A stretch of 64,000 nucleotides of DNA from Rhodanobacter sp. T12-5 (GTDB taxonomy: Bacteria; Pseudomonadota; Gammaproteobacteria; Xanthomonadales; Rhodanobacteraceae), in contig NZ_NPKN01000001.1 of assembly GCF_008329435.1 (NCBI RefSeq), positions 372,001 to 436,000 of the forward strand, given 5' to 3'. The position numbers were made by a program, and so were the translations under genes. The notes beneath the pieces were generated by a model, which did no database searches, was not told the origin of the DNA, and saw only the letters and a program-made list of their open reading frames with translations. Of the stretch, positions 45,275 through 58,137 are shown in pieces (within the stretch, counting starts at the first letter, position 1; each line of letters opens with the position of its first letter).

Positions 45275-47688
45275 TGATCGTGCGCGAATTTCGCGAGGCG
45301 TGGGGCCGGTTGGCGCGACGTCCGGGCTACGCCACGTTGTCGGTGGCGGTGCTGGGTGTGGGGCTGGGCGTGGTGCTGTTCCTGTTCAGCCTGGTCAACA
45401 CGATGATCCTGCAGCCGCTGCCGTTTCCGCAGGCGCAGCGATTGATGGCCGTCGGCGAGACCTCCTCGAACGGCTACGGTATGTGGGCCATCGACAGCGA
45501 TCAGTACCTGCTGCTGAAGGGCCATCTGCGTGGCGTGGATGCGGCCGGTGCGTATGTGGATACCGGGTTCAATCTCGGTCATGGCAGTGGTGCGACCTAT
45601 GAACGCGGTGCCAACCTCACCGCTTCGATGATGCAGTTGCTTGGCGTGAAGCCGATCCTCGGGCGGGGCTTCACCGCGGCGGACGATGCGCCAGGCGCGC
45701 CATCGGTGGTGCTGCTCGGTGAAACGCTGTGGCGGCACGACTTCCACGCCGATCCGCAGATCCTCGGTCGTGCCGTGCGGGTGGACGACCAGTGGGCGAC
45801 CGTGGTCGGCGTGCTGCCGGCGGATTTCGGTTTCCCCCAGGACAGCCGGCTGTGGATGCCGCTGCCGCTGGAACAGGGCAGGCACCGCAGGATATGGGAA
45901 GTGGCCCGGCTGGCACCGTCGTCGAGCCTGCGCCAGGCCCGTGCAGAACTGGCAACTTGGGAAGCTGCGATGCAGCGGGCGCTGCCCACCGGCCAACGCG
46001 CGCGGGCGCTGGCGATCAAGCCCCTGTCGACCAGCTTCATTCCCGAAGACGAGCGTGGCTGGGTCTGGTTGATGTTCGGCGCGGCGGCGCTGGTGTTGCT
46101 GCTGGCATGCGTCAACGTGGCCAACCTGCAATTGGTGCAGACGATGAACCGGCGTCGCGAACTGGCTCTGCGCAGCGCGCTGGGGAGCAGTCGCATGCGT
46201 CTGATGGCTGGCGCACTGGCCGAAAGCCTGCTTCTGAGCGTGGCCGCGCTGGCCGTGGCGTTGCCGATCGTGCACTTCGGCAATCGCTGGCTGGTGGGCG
46301 TGTTTGTCGCCAACGGCGACCCGCCGAACCTGTTCTTCCGTTTCGGCATCCAGGGCTGGGTGCTGCCGTTCGCGCTGCTGGTCGCGATGACGACCACGGC
46401 GGTGGCTGGCCTGATTCCGGCATGGCGGGCTTCGCGCGTCGATCTGCAGGATGCCTTGCGCGATGGCAGCAAGGGCTCCGGTGGCGGCTTTGCGAAAGTG
46501 GCCAAGGCATTGGTGATTGCCGAAATTGCGCTGACCGTGGTGCTGCTCGTCGGTGCCGGCACCTTCGTGCGCGCGCTGGGTGGCCTGCTGGCACAGCGCT
46601 CGGTCGGTGCCACGCATGCCACGCAGATCCTCACTGCCTACGTGGCCTTGCCGGCCGTGCCGTACGCCAGCGACGCCCAGCGCATCCGCTTCTTCGAGAC
46701 CGTCGTCGAGCGCCTGCGCCAGGATCCGGATGTGATCGATGCCACGGCGTCGAACACGATACCCAGCGCCTTGCTCGGCAGCCACGAGTTCGTCTCGCTG
46801 CCGGGTCAGCCGCAGCCGGCCGACGGCTGGCCGGTGGTGCAGATGGGTATCGTCGATCCGCATTTCCTGGATACCTACGGTGTGCGATTGCGCGAAGGGC
46901 GCTTCTTCGATGCGCGCGATCGCGCGGACAGCCGGCAAGTGGTGGTCATCGACGCCAAGATGGCAGCTTCGTTCTGGCCCGGGGGCGATGTGCTGAACCG
47001 CAAGCTCGTGCTGTACCCGGGCAGGCCAGGCGCCGAGACGGTGACGGTCATCGGCGTGATCGAGCCACTGCAACTCGATGGTGCGCTCGAGAAAGTGTTG
47101 CCCGGCCTGCTGATGCCGTTGCAACAGGCGGCCGGAGCCACGCCGCTGAAGTCGATGCGGCTGGCGATGCGCACCCACGCCGGCGCGGCGGCCCATGTCC
47201 GGCAACTCACGTCGGTGGTGCATGGAGTCGATCCCCAGGCGGCAGTCACCGCGGTCCACACGCAGGCCCGCGCGATGACGATGGCGCGACTGAACCTGAT
47301 GATCCTGACCGAACTGTTCGGCGCGCTGGGGCTGATCGCGCTGCTGCTGGCGGCGGCCGGCCTGTACGGCGTGCTTTCGTTCTCGGTGACCCAGCGCACC
47401 CGCGAGATCGGCATCCGTCGCGCGATCGGTGCCGGCCATGGCGCGATCCTGCGCGATGCCGGCCGGCAACTGGGTTGGCAGCTCGGCATCGGGTTGTTCA
47501 TCGGGTTCGGCCTGGCGCTGCCATGGTCGCGGCTGCTGGCCGATCCGAACCTGCATACGCGCGCCCACGACCCGGTGGTGTTCGTGCCGGTGCTGCTGGT
47601 GGTGGTCGGTGCGGCCGTGCTGGCCGCGCTGGTGCCGCTGGCGCGCGCGCTGCGCGTCGATCCGGCGATTGCCTTGCGCCACGAGTAG
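45271..47688 (+). CDS. Duplicated (ADOP-type) FtsX/MacB permease, second
   Basis: 805 residues from the ATG at 45271, overlapping the previous stop. Seen: the same two-fold plan, N-terminal helix (YATLSVAVLGVGLGVVLFLFSL), periplasmic domain, helices with VLLLACVNVANLQLV and RRRELALRSALGSSRMRLM, a second anchor (VAKALVIAEIALTVVLLVGAG), a second periplasmic domain, and the final FtsX helices with QRTREIGIRRAIGAGHGAI and PLARALRVDPAIALRHE. It likely pairs with the first permease. The TAG stop (47686-47688) is the GTAG tip of a REP family 2 pair. Confidence 0.93.
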   Translation: MMIVREFREAWGRLARRPGYATLSVAVLGVGLGVVLFLFSLVNTMILQPLPFPQAQRLMAVGETSSNGYGMWAIDSDQYLLLKGHLRGVDAAGAYVDTGFNLGHGSGATYERGANLTASMMQLLGVKPILGRGFTAADDAPGAPSVVLLGETLWRHDFHADPQILGRAVRVDDQWATVVGVLPADFGFPQDSRLWMPLPLEQGRHRRIWEVARLAPSSSLRQARAELATWEAAMQRALPTGQRARALAIKPLSTSFIPEDERGWVWLMFGAAALVLLLACVNVANLQLVQTMNRRRELALRSALGSSRMRLMAGALAESLLLSVAALAVALPIVHFGNRWLVGVFVANGDPPNLFFRFGIQGWVLPFALLVAMTTTAVAGLIPAWRASRVDLQDALRDGSKGSGGGFAKVAKALVIAEIALTVVLLVGAGTFVRALGGLLAQRSVGATHATQILTAYVALPAVPYASDAQRIRFFETVVERLRQDPDVIDATASNTIPSALLGSHEFVSLPGQPQPADGWPVVQMGIVDPHFLDTYGVRLREGRFFDARDRADSRQVVVIDAKMAASFWPGGDVLNRKLVLYPGRPGAETVTVIGVIEPLQLDGALEKVLPGLLMPLQQAAGATPLKSMRLAMRTHAGAAAHVRQLTSVVHGVDPQAAVTAVHTQARAMTMARLNLMILTELFGALGLIALLLAAAGLYGVLSFSVTQRTREIGIRRAIGAGHGAILRDAGRQLGWQLGIGLFIGFGLALPWSRLLADPNLHTRAHDPVVFVPVLLVVVGAAVLAALVPLARALRVDPAIALRHE

Positions 47689-47751
47689 GAGCCCGCTCGC
47701 GGGCGATGCTCTGGCTTCCGGTGAAAGCATCGCCCGCGAGCGGGCTCCTAC
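47685..47751. repeat. REP family 2, inverted pair
   Basis: GTAGGAGCCCGCTCGCGGGC then GATGCT, followed about 15 bases on by its reverse complement ending GGGCTCCTAC. It starts inside the permease stop codon. The loop carries CTCGC instead of the CTGGC of the other family 2 copies. Confidence 0.9.
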
Positions 47752-47786
47752 TATGCTGCGATGGTTGCATCGACCGACGGAACAAC

Positions 47787-49173
<1,387 letters not shown>

Positions 49174-49184
<11 letters not shown>

Positions 49185-50514
49185 TTCCACCCGCCGCCGC
49201 GGCTACATGCCCGCGTTCGAGCGGCGCGTGCTGCTGGGCAGTTGGCTGGTGGCCGTGCCGGCGCTGCTTGGTGTGGCCGTGCTGTTGCTGGTCGGCGTGC
49301 CCGAGCGTGCGCTGTGCTGGCTGCTGGTCATCGTGGTCGTCGTGGCCACCGCATTGATCGCGCGCTGGCAACATCGTCGCGTGGTGTATCCGCTGTACAC
49401 CCTGGCCGGTTTGCTGGAAGCCCTGCGCGAGGGCGACTACAGCATGCGCGGCGTGCAGGGCGGCGTGCTCGGCGATGCGATCTACGACATCAACGCGCTG
49501 GCCGACCGGCTGCAGAAGGAGCGCCTGCAATTCGAGGATTCCGCGCGCCTGCTCGGCAAGACGCTGGCTGCGCTGGACAGCGCGGTGCTGGTGTTCGATC
49601 ACGATGCACGGTTGCGCCTGCTCAATCCTGCCGCGCAGCGCCTGCTTGCCGACGAGCGCCATGCGCTGATCGGTTGCCGCGCCGACGAGCTGGCGCTCGA
49701 CGTGCTGCTGGCCGCGCCGTCTGCACAGGTCGTCAGGCATACGTTCCCCGGCCGCAGCGGCCGCTTCGACATCCGCCACGCGCCGCTGCGCAACGAAGGC
49801 CGCAGCGGCCGGTTGCTGGTGATCAACGACGTCGGCCGCGTGCTGCGCGAGGAAGAGCGGCAGGCCTGGCAGCGCCTGCTGCGCGTGCTCGGTCACGAGG
49901 TCAACAATTCGCTGGCCTCGATCCACTCGCTGGCCGGTACCCTGGCCACCGTGATCGCACGCGAGCCGCTGGCTGACGACTGGCGCGAGGATGCGCACGG
50001 CGGCCTTCAGGTGATCGGCAATCGCGCCGAATCGCTGTCGCGTTTCCTCGCCGGCTACAGCCGACTCGCCGCGTTGCCGCCACCGCAGAAACGCGAGCTC
50101 GACCTGGCCGTGCTGGTGCCGGCGGTGGCGCGGCTGGAGCAGCGCATGGCCGTGCAGGTGGAAGCCGGCGCACCGCTGCTCGTGCAGGCCGATCCCGACC
50201 AGTTGGAGCAGGCGCTGATCAACCTGCTGCGCAACGCCGTCGAAGCGAGCCTGCCAAGCCGTGGCCAGGTGCTGATGCGCTGGCGCAGCGAAGGCGAGCG
50301 CGCACTGATCGAGATCGTCGATGACGGCCCCGGCCTGCCCGGCAGCGACAACCTGTTCGTGCCGTTCTTCACCACCAAGCCCGGCGGCTCCGGCATCGGC
50401 CTGGCCCTTGTGCGGCAGATCGCCGAGGCGCACGAAGGCGGCGTCAGCCTGACCGCCCGCGATAACAGGGGCGGTGCCATCGCCCAACTGTGGCTACCGC
50501 TGCTGCTCTCGTAG
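49174..50514 (+). CDS. Sensor histidine kinase of the sigma-54 system
   Basis: 446 residues from the ATG at 49174; an ATG at 49207 is in frame. Seen: two close membrane helices (about 20-42 and 48-66) with almost no periplasmic loop, a HAMP-like linker, a PAS-like domain (about 120-225: LDSAVLVFDHDARLRLLNPAAQRLL), then the kinase core with LGHEVNNSLASIHSLAG (His241) and HATPase boxes NLLRNAVEAS, DDGPGLPG and GGSGIGLALV. HEVNN is the NtrY-like form of the His box. With so small a periplasmic part, it probably senses within the membrane or cytoplasm, perhaps the exporter's substrate or state. Its TAG stop (50512-50514) is the tip of a REP family 2 pair. Confidence 0.92.
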
Positions 50515-50582
50515 GAGCCCGCTGGCGGGCGATGCTTCTCTCGTGGGTATCGGAAAGGCATCGCCCGCCAGCGGGCTCCTAC
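50511..50582. repeat. REP family 2, inverted pair between convergent genes
   Basis: GTAGGAGCCCGCTGGCGGGC then GATGCT, with the reverse complement ending GGGCTCCTAC at 50582. The left tip holds the kinase stop (50512-50514) and the right tip holds the RAYT stop (50579-50581). Confidence 0.95.
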
Positions 50583-51070
50583 GACAACAGCGGCTGTGCA
50601 TCTGGATCGAGCCAGATGGCGTTCCAGTAGGGGTAATCCAGTGCACTCCTCGCGAGCCCGGCGCGTATCGGATTGGCGACGATGTATCGCGCGGCCTGTC
50701 GGACATCTTCGTCAGCGCGCAACGCGTGGTCGTGGAAACCGCGGTCCCAGACTCGTTGGTGTACCTCGGACGATGCGTTGAGCGTGCGTGTGAGATTTCC
50801 CTTGAAGCGATTCATGGCCCGGGCGAGTGACTCGTTGCCTAGCTGCAGCAAGCCATGCCAGTGATCGGGCATCAGCACCCACGCCAGCAGGCCGGCGTCG
50901 CCCCACGTAGATGCCGAGTGGATCACCCCGCTGGCGATCCGTGCGCGCATAGGATCCGCGAACAGGCGCTGGCGGCGATACGTCGTGGTGGTCAGCAGGT
51001 AGACCTGTCCGGGGATCGAGACGCGCCCCTGACGCAAGGCGCGGCGACCGATGGCGGGAAATTCAGGCAT
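50579..51070 (-). CDS. rayT: REP-associated tyrosine transposase (RAYT)
   Basis: 163 residues from the ATG at 51070 (MPEFPAIGRRALRQG); an ATG at 51106 would add 12. Seen: the HUH motif DHWHGLL (His70, His72), the catalytic Tyr129 in ARYIVANPIRAGL, and the family signature WNAIWL near the end. RAYTs (Y1 transposase domain) are domesticated relatives of IS200/IS605 enzymes that recognise the GTAG head of REP hairpins. The gene is bracketed by family 2 REP copies and lacks IS ends of its own. Its stop codon is the GTAG tip of one of them. It should act on family 2 rather than family 1. Confidence 0.93.
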   Translation of the reverse strand: MPEFPAIGRRALRQGRVSIPGQVYLLTTTTYRRQRLFADPMRARIASGVIHSASTWGDAGLLAWVLMPDHWHGLLQLGNESLARAMNRFKGNLTRTLNASSEVHQRVWDRGFHDHALRADEDVRQAARYIVANPIRAGLARSALDYPYWNAIWLDPDAQPLLS

Positions 51071-51150
51071 GCGCAAAGGTTGCCTGCATCCGTATCTCGC
51101 AAGCATCGTCCGACATCACTCACCCAGGCCAGCCCCCGACCTCACATCGC

Positions 51151-51176
51151 GTAGGAGCCCGCTGGCGGGCGATGCT
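51151..51176 (+). repeat. REP family 2, single copy
   Basis: GTAGGAGCCCGCTGGCGGGC then GATGCT, one forward copy upstream of the RAYT start, without a reverse partner adjoining it. Confidence 0.9.
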
Positions 51177-51195
51177 CTTGCCGTCAGTTGCGTCG

Positions 51196-51282
51196 GTAGG
51201 AGCCCGCTGGCGGGCGATGCTCTTATGCTCTTGCCTTCGGTAGATGTAAGAGCAGGAGCATCGCCCGCCAGCGGGCTCCTAC
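51196..51282. repeat. REP family 2, inverted pair
   Basis: A forward copy from 51196 and a reverse copy ending GGGCTCCTAC at 51282, with a small internal GCTCTT/AAGAGC dyad. Its right tip holds the stop codon of the GIY-YIG gene (51279-51281). With the copies at 50511 and 51151 it surrounds the RAYT gene. Confidence 0.95.
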
Positions 51283-51560
51283 GGGGTGGCGGCAATCTGC
51301 GATTGCAACGCGGCAATGCGTTCGTGACGTGACAGCTTTTTCCAGGCGATCTCCAGTCGCAAGGCGGTGCCGTGGTCGGCGACCCAGACCCAGCCAAGCA
51401 GTTGACGCGGCGGGTTGGAGCGGGTGAAGCGCGCGCCCTTGCCGGCGAGGTGTTTCGCGTAGCGTTGTTCGGGGTCGCGGGCGATGCCGGTGTAGACGCG
51501 GCCGTCGGCGCATTCGAGCAGGTAGACGGCCCACGCGTCGGCGTCGGGCGCTTCGCTCAT
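51279..51560 (-). CDS. GIY-YIG domain protein (UPF0213 group)
   Basis: 93 residues. Seen: the GIY-YIG core in VYLLECADGRVYTGIARD, with an Arg in DPEQRYAKHL and a Lys/Arg-rich segment to TRSNPP, typical of small UPF0213 (YhbQ-like) proteins. The fold is a nuclease fold, but the role of these short members is unclear. It is preceded by the GST gene on the same strand with four bases between. Its TAG stop lies in a REP tip. Confidence 0.88.
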   Translation of the reverse strand: MSEAPDADAWAVYLLECADGRVYTGIARDPEQRYAKHLAGKGARFTRSNPPRQLLGWVWVADHGTALRLEIAWKKLSRHERIAALQSQIAATP

Positions 51561-51564
51561 GCGC

Positions 51565-52194
51565 TCAAGCCCATTCGATCAGGCCCTCGGCGTCGCAGAC
51601 CTGCTTCCATGACGGGCGCGATTTCAGTCGCGTGGCCAGCGCCGCCAGATGTGGCCACTCGGTGGCGGGGCGCGGCATGTTGCGCGACCAGCGCATCAGC
51701 ATCAGCGCGTAGAGATCGACCAGGCTGAAGTTGTCGCCCAGCATGTGCGGGCCGTGCGCGGCCAGGTGGGCGTCGATGTGCGACCAGCATTTTTCGATGC
51801 CGGCGCGGGCGGCCTGCTTGATCGTGTCGGCACCTTCCGGCAGATGGTCGCCGGGGTAGAACCACTGCCGGAACAGCGGTTGCAGCGAGTTGGCCAGGTA
51901 GAACATCCACTGCAGGAAGTCGGCGCGTCGTGCGCTGCCGGGGGCCGGTGCCAGCGCCGCCTCGGGGTGCCGTTCGGTCAGCAGCAGTGCCAGCGCCGCC
52001 GCTTCGCCATGCGGCACGCCGTCGATCACCAGGGTCGGTACGACCCCGTTCGGGTTCAGTGCGAGATACGCCGCGCTGCGCTGTTGGCCGGCGTCGATGT
52101 CGATCCGCTCCAGCGTATGTGGTGCGCCGATTTCGAGCAGGGCCAGATGCACCAGCAGGTTGGCAGAGCCGGGAGCGTAGTAGAGCGTGTACAT
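51565..52194 (-). CDS. gst: Glutathione S-transferase family protein
   Basis: 209 residues from the ATG at 52194 (MYTLYYAPGSANLL); an ATG at 52203 is possible. Seen: a thioredoxin-like N-terminal domain with the Ser-containing start APGSANL, the cis-Pro motif GVVPTLVIDG and EAAALALLLTERHP, then a helical C-terminal domain with GDNFSLVDLYALMLMRW. Family: cytosolic GSTs that conjugate or reduce with glutathione. The substrate is unknown. It is probably co-transcribed with the GIY-YIG gene. Confidence 0.9.
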   Translation of the reverse strand: MYTLYYAPGSANLLVHLALLEIGAPHTLERIDIDAGQQRSAAYLALNPNGVVPTLVIDGVPHGEAAALALLLTERHPEAALAPAPGSARRADFLQWMFYLANSLQPLFRQWFYPGDHLPEGADTIKQAARAGIEKCWSHIDAHLAAHGPHMLGDNFSLVDLYALMLMRWSRNMPRPATEWPHLAALATRLKSRPSWKQVCDAEGLIEWA

Positions 52195-52248
52195 GGCGAT
52201 CATCCGCAAAGGGCAATCCGCGAATGATACGCCGGGAGGAAGGGCGGG

Positions 52249-52340
52249 AAGTGAGTGGAGAGGAGTGAGAAGCGAGAGAAAGTACGGTAGCGCGAGGTCT
52301 CTGCTCTGGACTCACTTCTCATTCTTCTCCACTCACTCCT
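52249..52340. repeat. AG-rich inverted repeat (family 3)
   Basis: The left arm AAGTGAGTGGAGAGGAGTGA (from 52249) and right arm CTCACTTCTC...CACTCACTCCT (52311-52340) are largely complementary. It lies between the GST and uup genes, the right arm close to the uup stop. The core GTGAGTGGAGAGGAGTGA is shared with the copy at 9230. Confidence 0.75.
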
Positions 52341-52347
52341 GCTTCGC

Positions 52348-54210
<1,863 letters not shown>

Positions 54211-54280
54211 CCGCCCATTGTAGCTGGTGCCGCGGGTATCGCTGCGTCTGGAGTCCGCTTCGCAAGGCGGGTGAAAAACA

Positions 54281-54307
54281 AAACGGGCCGCACTAGGCGG
54301 CCCGTTT
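54281..54307 (-). terminator. Intrinsic terminator of metK
   Basis: AAACGGGCCGC and GCGGCCCGTTT form an 11-bp stem with a five-base loop. On the minus strand it is followed by a T-rich run (TTTTGTTTTT). It is 24 bases after the metK stop. Confidence 0.9.
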
Positions 54308-54331
54308 CGCTTGCAGCGTCGTGACGCCGGC

Positions 54332-55531
54332 TTACTTCAGCTTGGCGTCCTTGCGCAGCGCCTCGGCGCGGTCGGTCTTTTCCCACGAGAACGTGGTGAA
54401 GGCGTTGCCGTTGGCGTCCTTCACCAGCTGCGGGGTGCGGCCGAAGTGGCCGTAGCTGGCGGTCTGCTGGTACATCGGGTGGATCAGGTCGAGCATCTGC
54501 AGGATGCCGTACGGGCGCAGGTCGAAGTGCTTGCGGATCAGCTTCTCGATCTTCTCGTCGCTGATCTTGCCGGTGCCGAAGGTGGTGACCGAGATCGAGG
54601 TCGGGTGGGCCACGCCGATCGCGTAGCTCACCTGCACTTCGCAGCGGTCGGCGATGCCGGCAGCGACGATGTTCTTGGCCACGTAACGCGCCGCGTAGGC
54701 GGCCGAACGGTCGACCTTGGACGGATCCTTGCCCGAGAACGCACCGCCGCCGTGACGGGCCCAGCCGCCGTAGGTGTCGACGATGATCTTGCGACCGGTC
54801 AGGCCGCAATCGCCCACAGGGCCGCCGATCTCGAACTTGCCGGTCGGGTTGATGTGGAATTTGGTGCCCTTGTGCAGCCACTTGGCCGGCAGCACCGGCT
54901 TGAGGATGTACTCGCGCACGGCCTCGATCAGGTCCTTCTGCTTGATGCCCGGGTCATGCTGGGTCGACAGCACCACCGCGTCGATCGCGGTGGCGACGCC
55001 GTTCTCGTAGCGCAGGGTGACCTGGCTCTTGGCGTCCGGGCGCAGCCACGGCAGCGGCGAGTTCTTCTGCTTGCGTACCTTGGCCTGCTGCTCGACCAGG
55101 CGATGCGAGAAGTGGATCGCCGCCGGCATGAAGGTCTTGGTTTCGTTGGTGGCGTAGCCGAACATCAGACCCTGGTCGCCCGCGCCCTGTTCTTCCGGGT
55201 TCTTGCGATCGACGCCGCGGTTGATGTCGGGCGACTGCTTGCCGATCAGGTTCAGCACGCCGCAGGTCTCGCCGTCGAAACCGACTTCGCTGGAGTCGTA
55301 GCCGATGTCGACGATCACCTTGCGGGTCAGCGCCTCCAGGTCGATCCACGCGCTGGTGGTGACTTCGCCGGCGACGATCGCCACGCCGGTCTTGACCATG
55401 GTTTCGCAGGCCACGCGGGCGCGCGGATCCTGCACGAGGATCGCGTCGAGCACGGCGTCGGAGATCTGGTCGGCGACCTTGTCCGGATGGCCTTCGGAGA
55501 CCGATTCGGAGGTGAACAGGTAGTTGGACAT
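54332..55531 (-). CDS. metK: S-adenosylmethionine synthetase
   Basis: 399 residues, preceded by AAAGGA. Seen: [18 protein letters not shown] near the N-terminus, [16 protein letters not shown] and the P-loop-like [16 protein letters not shown], all MetK landmarks. It makes S-adenosylmethionine from methionine and ATP as a cytoplasmic tetramer. It is monocistronic with its own terminator. No SAM riboswitch is visible in the short leader. Confidence 0.97.
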   Translation of the reverse strand: MSNYLFTSESVSEGHPDKVADQISDAVLDAILVQDPRARVACETMVKTGVAIVAGEVTTSAWIDLEALTRKVIVDIGYDSSEVGFDGETCGVLNLIGKQSPDINRGVDRKNPEEQGAGDQGLMFGYATNETKTFMPAAIHFSHRLVEQQAKVRKQKNSPLPWLRPDAKSQVTLRYENGVATAIDAVVLSTQHDPGIKQKDLIEAVREYILKPVLPAKWLHKGTKFHINPTGKFEIGGPVGDCGLTGRKIIVDTYGGWARHGGGAFSGKDPSKVDRSAAYAARYVAKNIVAAGIADRCEVQVSYAIGVAHPTSISVTTFGTGKISDEKIEKLIRKHFDLRPYGILQMLDLIHPMYQQTASYGHFGRTPQLVKDANGNAFTTFSWEKTDRAEALRKDAKLK

Positions 55532-55688
55532 CGCGGTTTATATCCTTTCGTTCGGATAGAGAGATAAAAGAAGTCGGACATGATACATCGCCGTCCCCGG
55601 TTTTGCAGCCCGCCTGGATTCCGGCACCTGCCGGATTAGGCGCGTGTTCAGCCGTCTGGACGGCTGCATGGGCCGAAGCATCCTGCGT

Positions 55689-57038
55689 TCACAATACTTC
55701 GCAGCGGTTGCGGCCGCCGTGTTTGGCCTGGTACAGCGCGCGGTCGGCGCGCTCGAAAGCGCTCTCCGGCGTGTCGTCGGCACGCAAGACGGTGAGGCCG
55801 CACGAAAGCGTGATCCGCACAGGCCGCTGCTGGCCACGGAAGCCGATGCTCTCGATGCAGTTGCGCAGCACCTCGGCGATCTCGCGGCCGGCTTCCCCGC
55901 CGGTGTTCGGCAGCACCGCCACGAATTCCTCGCCGCCGTAGCGCGCCAGCATGTCGTTCGGGCGCAACACGGCTTTCAGCTGTTCGGCCACGATGCGTAG
56001 CGCGCGATCGCCGGCGGCATGGCCGAAGTTGTCGTTGATGTACTTGAAGCGGTCGATGTCCAGCACCAGCAGGCAGGATTCGGCGCCGCCACGGGCCCGT
56101 TCCAGGCACGCCCTGGCCATGTGCCGCTCGAACACGAGGCGATTGGCGAGACCGGTCAACGGATCGGTCGAGGCGAGCTCGTGCTCCTGGCGCAAGTTCG
56201 CCTCCATCGTCCGTGCCGAATGCTCCAGTTCGCGGATGCGCTGGTTCATCTGGTCGGAACGGGCCTGCCAGTCACGCTCGCGCGCGTCCTCGCGCTCGCG
56301 GAAGCTTTTCAGGTATGCGGCGATCGTGCCGAGCCGCGCGTGCACCGCCTGATGCAGTGCATGCACTCCCTGCGCCTGCTCCATCTGGCTGCCGAGGGCG
56401 GCGATCTCGCCGGTCAGGTTTCGATCCAGTTCCTGTCGAGAGTCGCTGCCTTCGCGGTGGTCGGCCTGTTCGCTGCCGAGGTACCGGGCCAGTTCCTCCA
56501 GTTGCTGGTTAACGAGGGTCAACAGTCGCTCGGCGGCGGCCCGGTGCTCGCCGAGTTGGCCAAGGTACCGGTTGACCAGGTCGGCCAGCGCCTGCGCCTG
56601 CGACGCCAATGCGGAGTCGTCTTCGGCGGCGGCGATGGCATCGCGGATGCTGTTCAATTGGGGCGCCGACGCGTCATCCAGGCGCAGCTGTTCGATCAGC
56701 ATCAGCAGCATCCGGGCCGCCGGCGTCGCTGCTGCCGGCATCTCCGTCGTCAGGGTCAATGCCTGTGGTGTCGGCTGGGGCGATTCGTCGAGCGACCTGG
56801 CCGCCCTGGTCAGCTTGTCCAGCAGGGTTTCCAGCGACTCTTTGTCAAGCGGTTCCCGCAACTGTTGCCGCAGCTCGGCCAGGACGCTGTCCAGGGCCGC
56901 CGTGCGACCGTCAGCGGCGTTGCTCAGGCATGTCGAAAGGCGACGCAGCAACGCGTCGATCAATGCCCAGCGCCGCTCGGCGCGCTTGAGTCGTTCGACC
57001 GCTTCTTGCCGGGATCTCAGTGCCTCGTGGATATCCAT
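55689..57038 (-). CDS. Cytoplasmic diguanylate cyclase (GGDEF)
   Basis: 449 residues. Seen: a helical N-terminal part (about 1-275) with predicted coiled coil and no membrane helix, and a C-terminal GGDEF domain (about 280-449) with STDPLTGLANRL, the active-site GGEEF (368-372) and an intact inhibitory site RPND (359-362). It should make c-di-GMP from two GTP and be feedback-inhibited. The N-terminal part has no known sensory fold. No effector gene adjoins. Confidence 0.93.
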   Translation of the reverse strand: MDIHEALRSRQEAVERLKRAERRWALIDALLRRLSTCLSNAADGRTAALDSVLAELRQQLREPLDKESLETLLDKLTRAARSLDESPQPTPQALTLTTEMPAAATPAARMLLMLIEQLRLDDASAPQLNSIRDAIAAAEDDSALASQAQALADLVNRYLGQLGEHRAAAERLLTLVNQQLEELARYLGSEQADHREGSDSRQELDRNLTGEIAALGSQMEQAQGVHALHQAVHARLGTIAAYLKSFREREDARERDWQARSDQMNQRIRELEHSARTMEANLRQEHELASTDPLTGLANRLVFERHMARACLERARGGAESCLLVLDIDRFKYINDNFGHAAGDRALRIVAEQLKAVLRPNDMLARYGGEEFVAVLPNTGGEAGREIAEVLRNCIESIGFRGQQRPVRITLSCGLTVLRADDTPESAFERADRALYQAKHGGRNRCEVL

Positions 57039-57111
57039 GGACGTTCGTTTGCCTTCGATGCTTCGATGTTACGTGACGCGATTTTCCGGGCGCACTCACC
57101 CGTTGGGAGGG

Positions 57112-58095
57112 TCAGGCGGCAGCGCGCACCTCGTCGAGACCGGCGAAGTAGTCGCGGGTCAGCTGCAACTGCTCGGCGGCGCTCTCCGCACGGTTTGCCA
57201 CGTGGCGAAATGCCGCGTTTTGCGGCCGATCCTTCGCATACCAGCCCAGGTGTTTGCGCGCGATGCGCACGCCGGCCTGTTCGCCGTAGAACGCGTACAG
57301 CTGCTCAAGATGGCCCAGCAGGATGGCCGCGACCTCGGCCGGCGCCGGCTCGGGCAGCAGTTCGCCGGTGGCCAGGTAATGCGCAATCTCGCGGAAAATC
57401 CACGGACGGCCCTGCGCGCCCCGGCCGATCATCAACGCATCGGCGCCGGTCAGCTCGAGCACGTGGCGCGCCTGCTGCGGCGTGGCAACGTCGCCATTGG
57501 CCAGCACCGGGATGCGGACGGCGGCCTTCACTGCGGCGATGGTGGCGTACTCGGCGTCGCCTTCGTACTTGTCGGCGCGGGTGCGGCCATGCACGGCGAG
57601 CGCGGCGATACCGTTGTCCTCCGCGATGCGCGCGATGGACAGCGCATTGCGGTTGTCGCGATTCCAGCCGGTGCGGATCTTCAGCGTCACCGGCACCTCG
57701 ACCGCGTCGACCACCGCCTTGACGATGCGCGCCACCAGCGGTTCGTCCTGCAGCAGCGCCGAGCCGGACCACACGTTGCATACCTTCTTCGCCGGGCAGC
57801 CCATGTTGATGTCGATGATCTGCGCACCGTTGGCGACGTTGAAGCGCGCCGCCTCGGCCAGCATCGCCGGGTCGTAGCCGGCGATCTGCACGCTGACCGG
57901 TTCGGGTTCGCCATCGTGATCCATCCGCCGCAGCGACTTGCGCGTATGCCACAGCCGCGGATCGGCGTTGGTCATTTCCGACACGGCCAAGCCCGCGCCC
58001 AGCCGCTTGCACAGCAGCCGGAAGGGCTTGTCGGTGACGCCCGCCATCGGGGCGAGCACCACAGGCGGGTCGATGAGGTAGGGGCCGATGCGCAT
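57112..58095 (-). CDS. dusB: tRNA-dihydrouridine synthase B
   Basis: 327 residues. Seen: the FMN-binding barrel start PVVLAPMAGVTDKPFR, INMGCPAKKVCNVWSGSALL, KIRTGWNRDNRNA and VHGRTRADKYEGDAEY, and GADALMIGRGAQGRPWIF. These fit DusB, which reduces uridine to dihydrouridine in tRNA with FMN and NADPH. In many gammaproteobacteria dusB precedes fis; here fis is not downstream, since a transporter gene follows. Confidence 0.93.
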   Translation of the reverse strand: MRIGPYLIDPPVVLAPMAGVTDKPFRLLCKRLGAGLAVSEMTNADPRLWHTRKSLRRMDHDGEPEPVSVQIAGYDPAMLAEAARFNVANGAQIIDINMGCPAKKVCNVWSGSALLQDEPLVARIVKAVVDAVEVPVTLKIRTGWNRDNRNALSIARIAEDNGIAALAVHGRTRADKYEGDAEYATIAAVKAAVRIPVLANGDVATPQQARHVLELTGADALMIGRGAQGRPWIFREIAHYLATGELLPEPAPAEVAAILLGHLEQLYAFYGEQAGVRIARKHLGWYAKDRPQNAAFRHVANRAESAAEQLQLTRDYFAGLDEVRAAA

Positions 58096-58137
58096 CCGCC
58101 CATTGTAGCCGGCCGGGCCGCGGCGGGCCCGGCGGCG

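Noticed and set aside
50579-51282. A complete IS200/IS605 insertion sequence.
   Set aside because: No IS ends or TnpB gene; the motifs and flanking REP copies fit a domesticated RAYT.
55532-55688. SAM riboswitch upstream of metK.
   Set aside because: The short leader has no conserved SAM-I, SAM-II or related motif.
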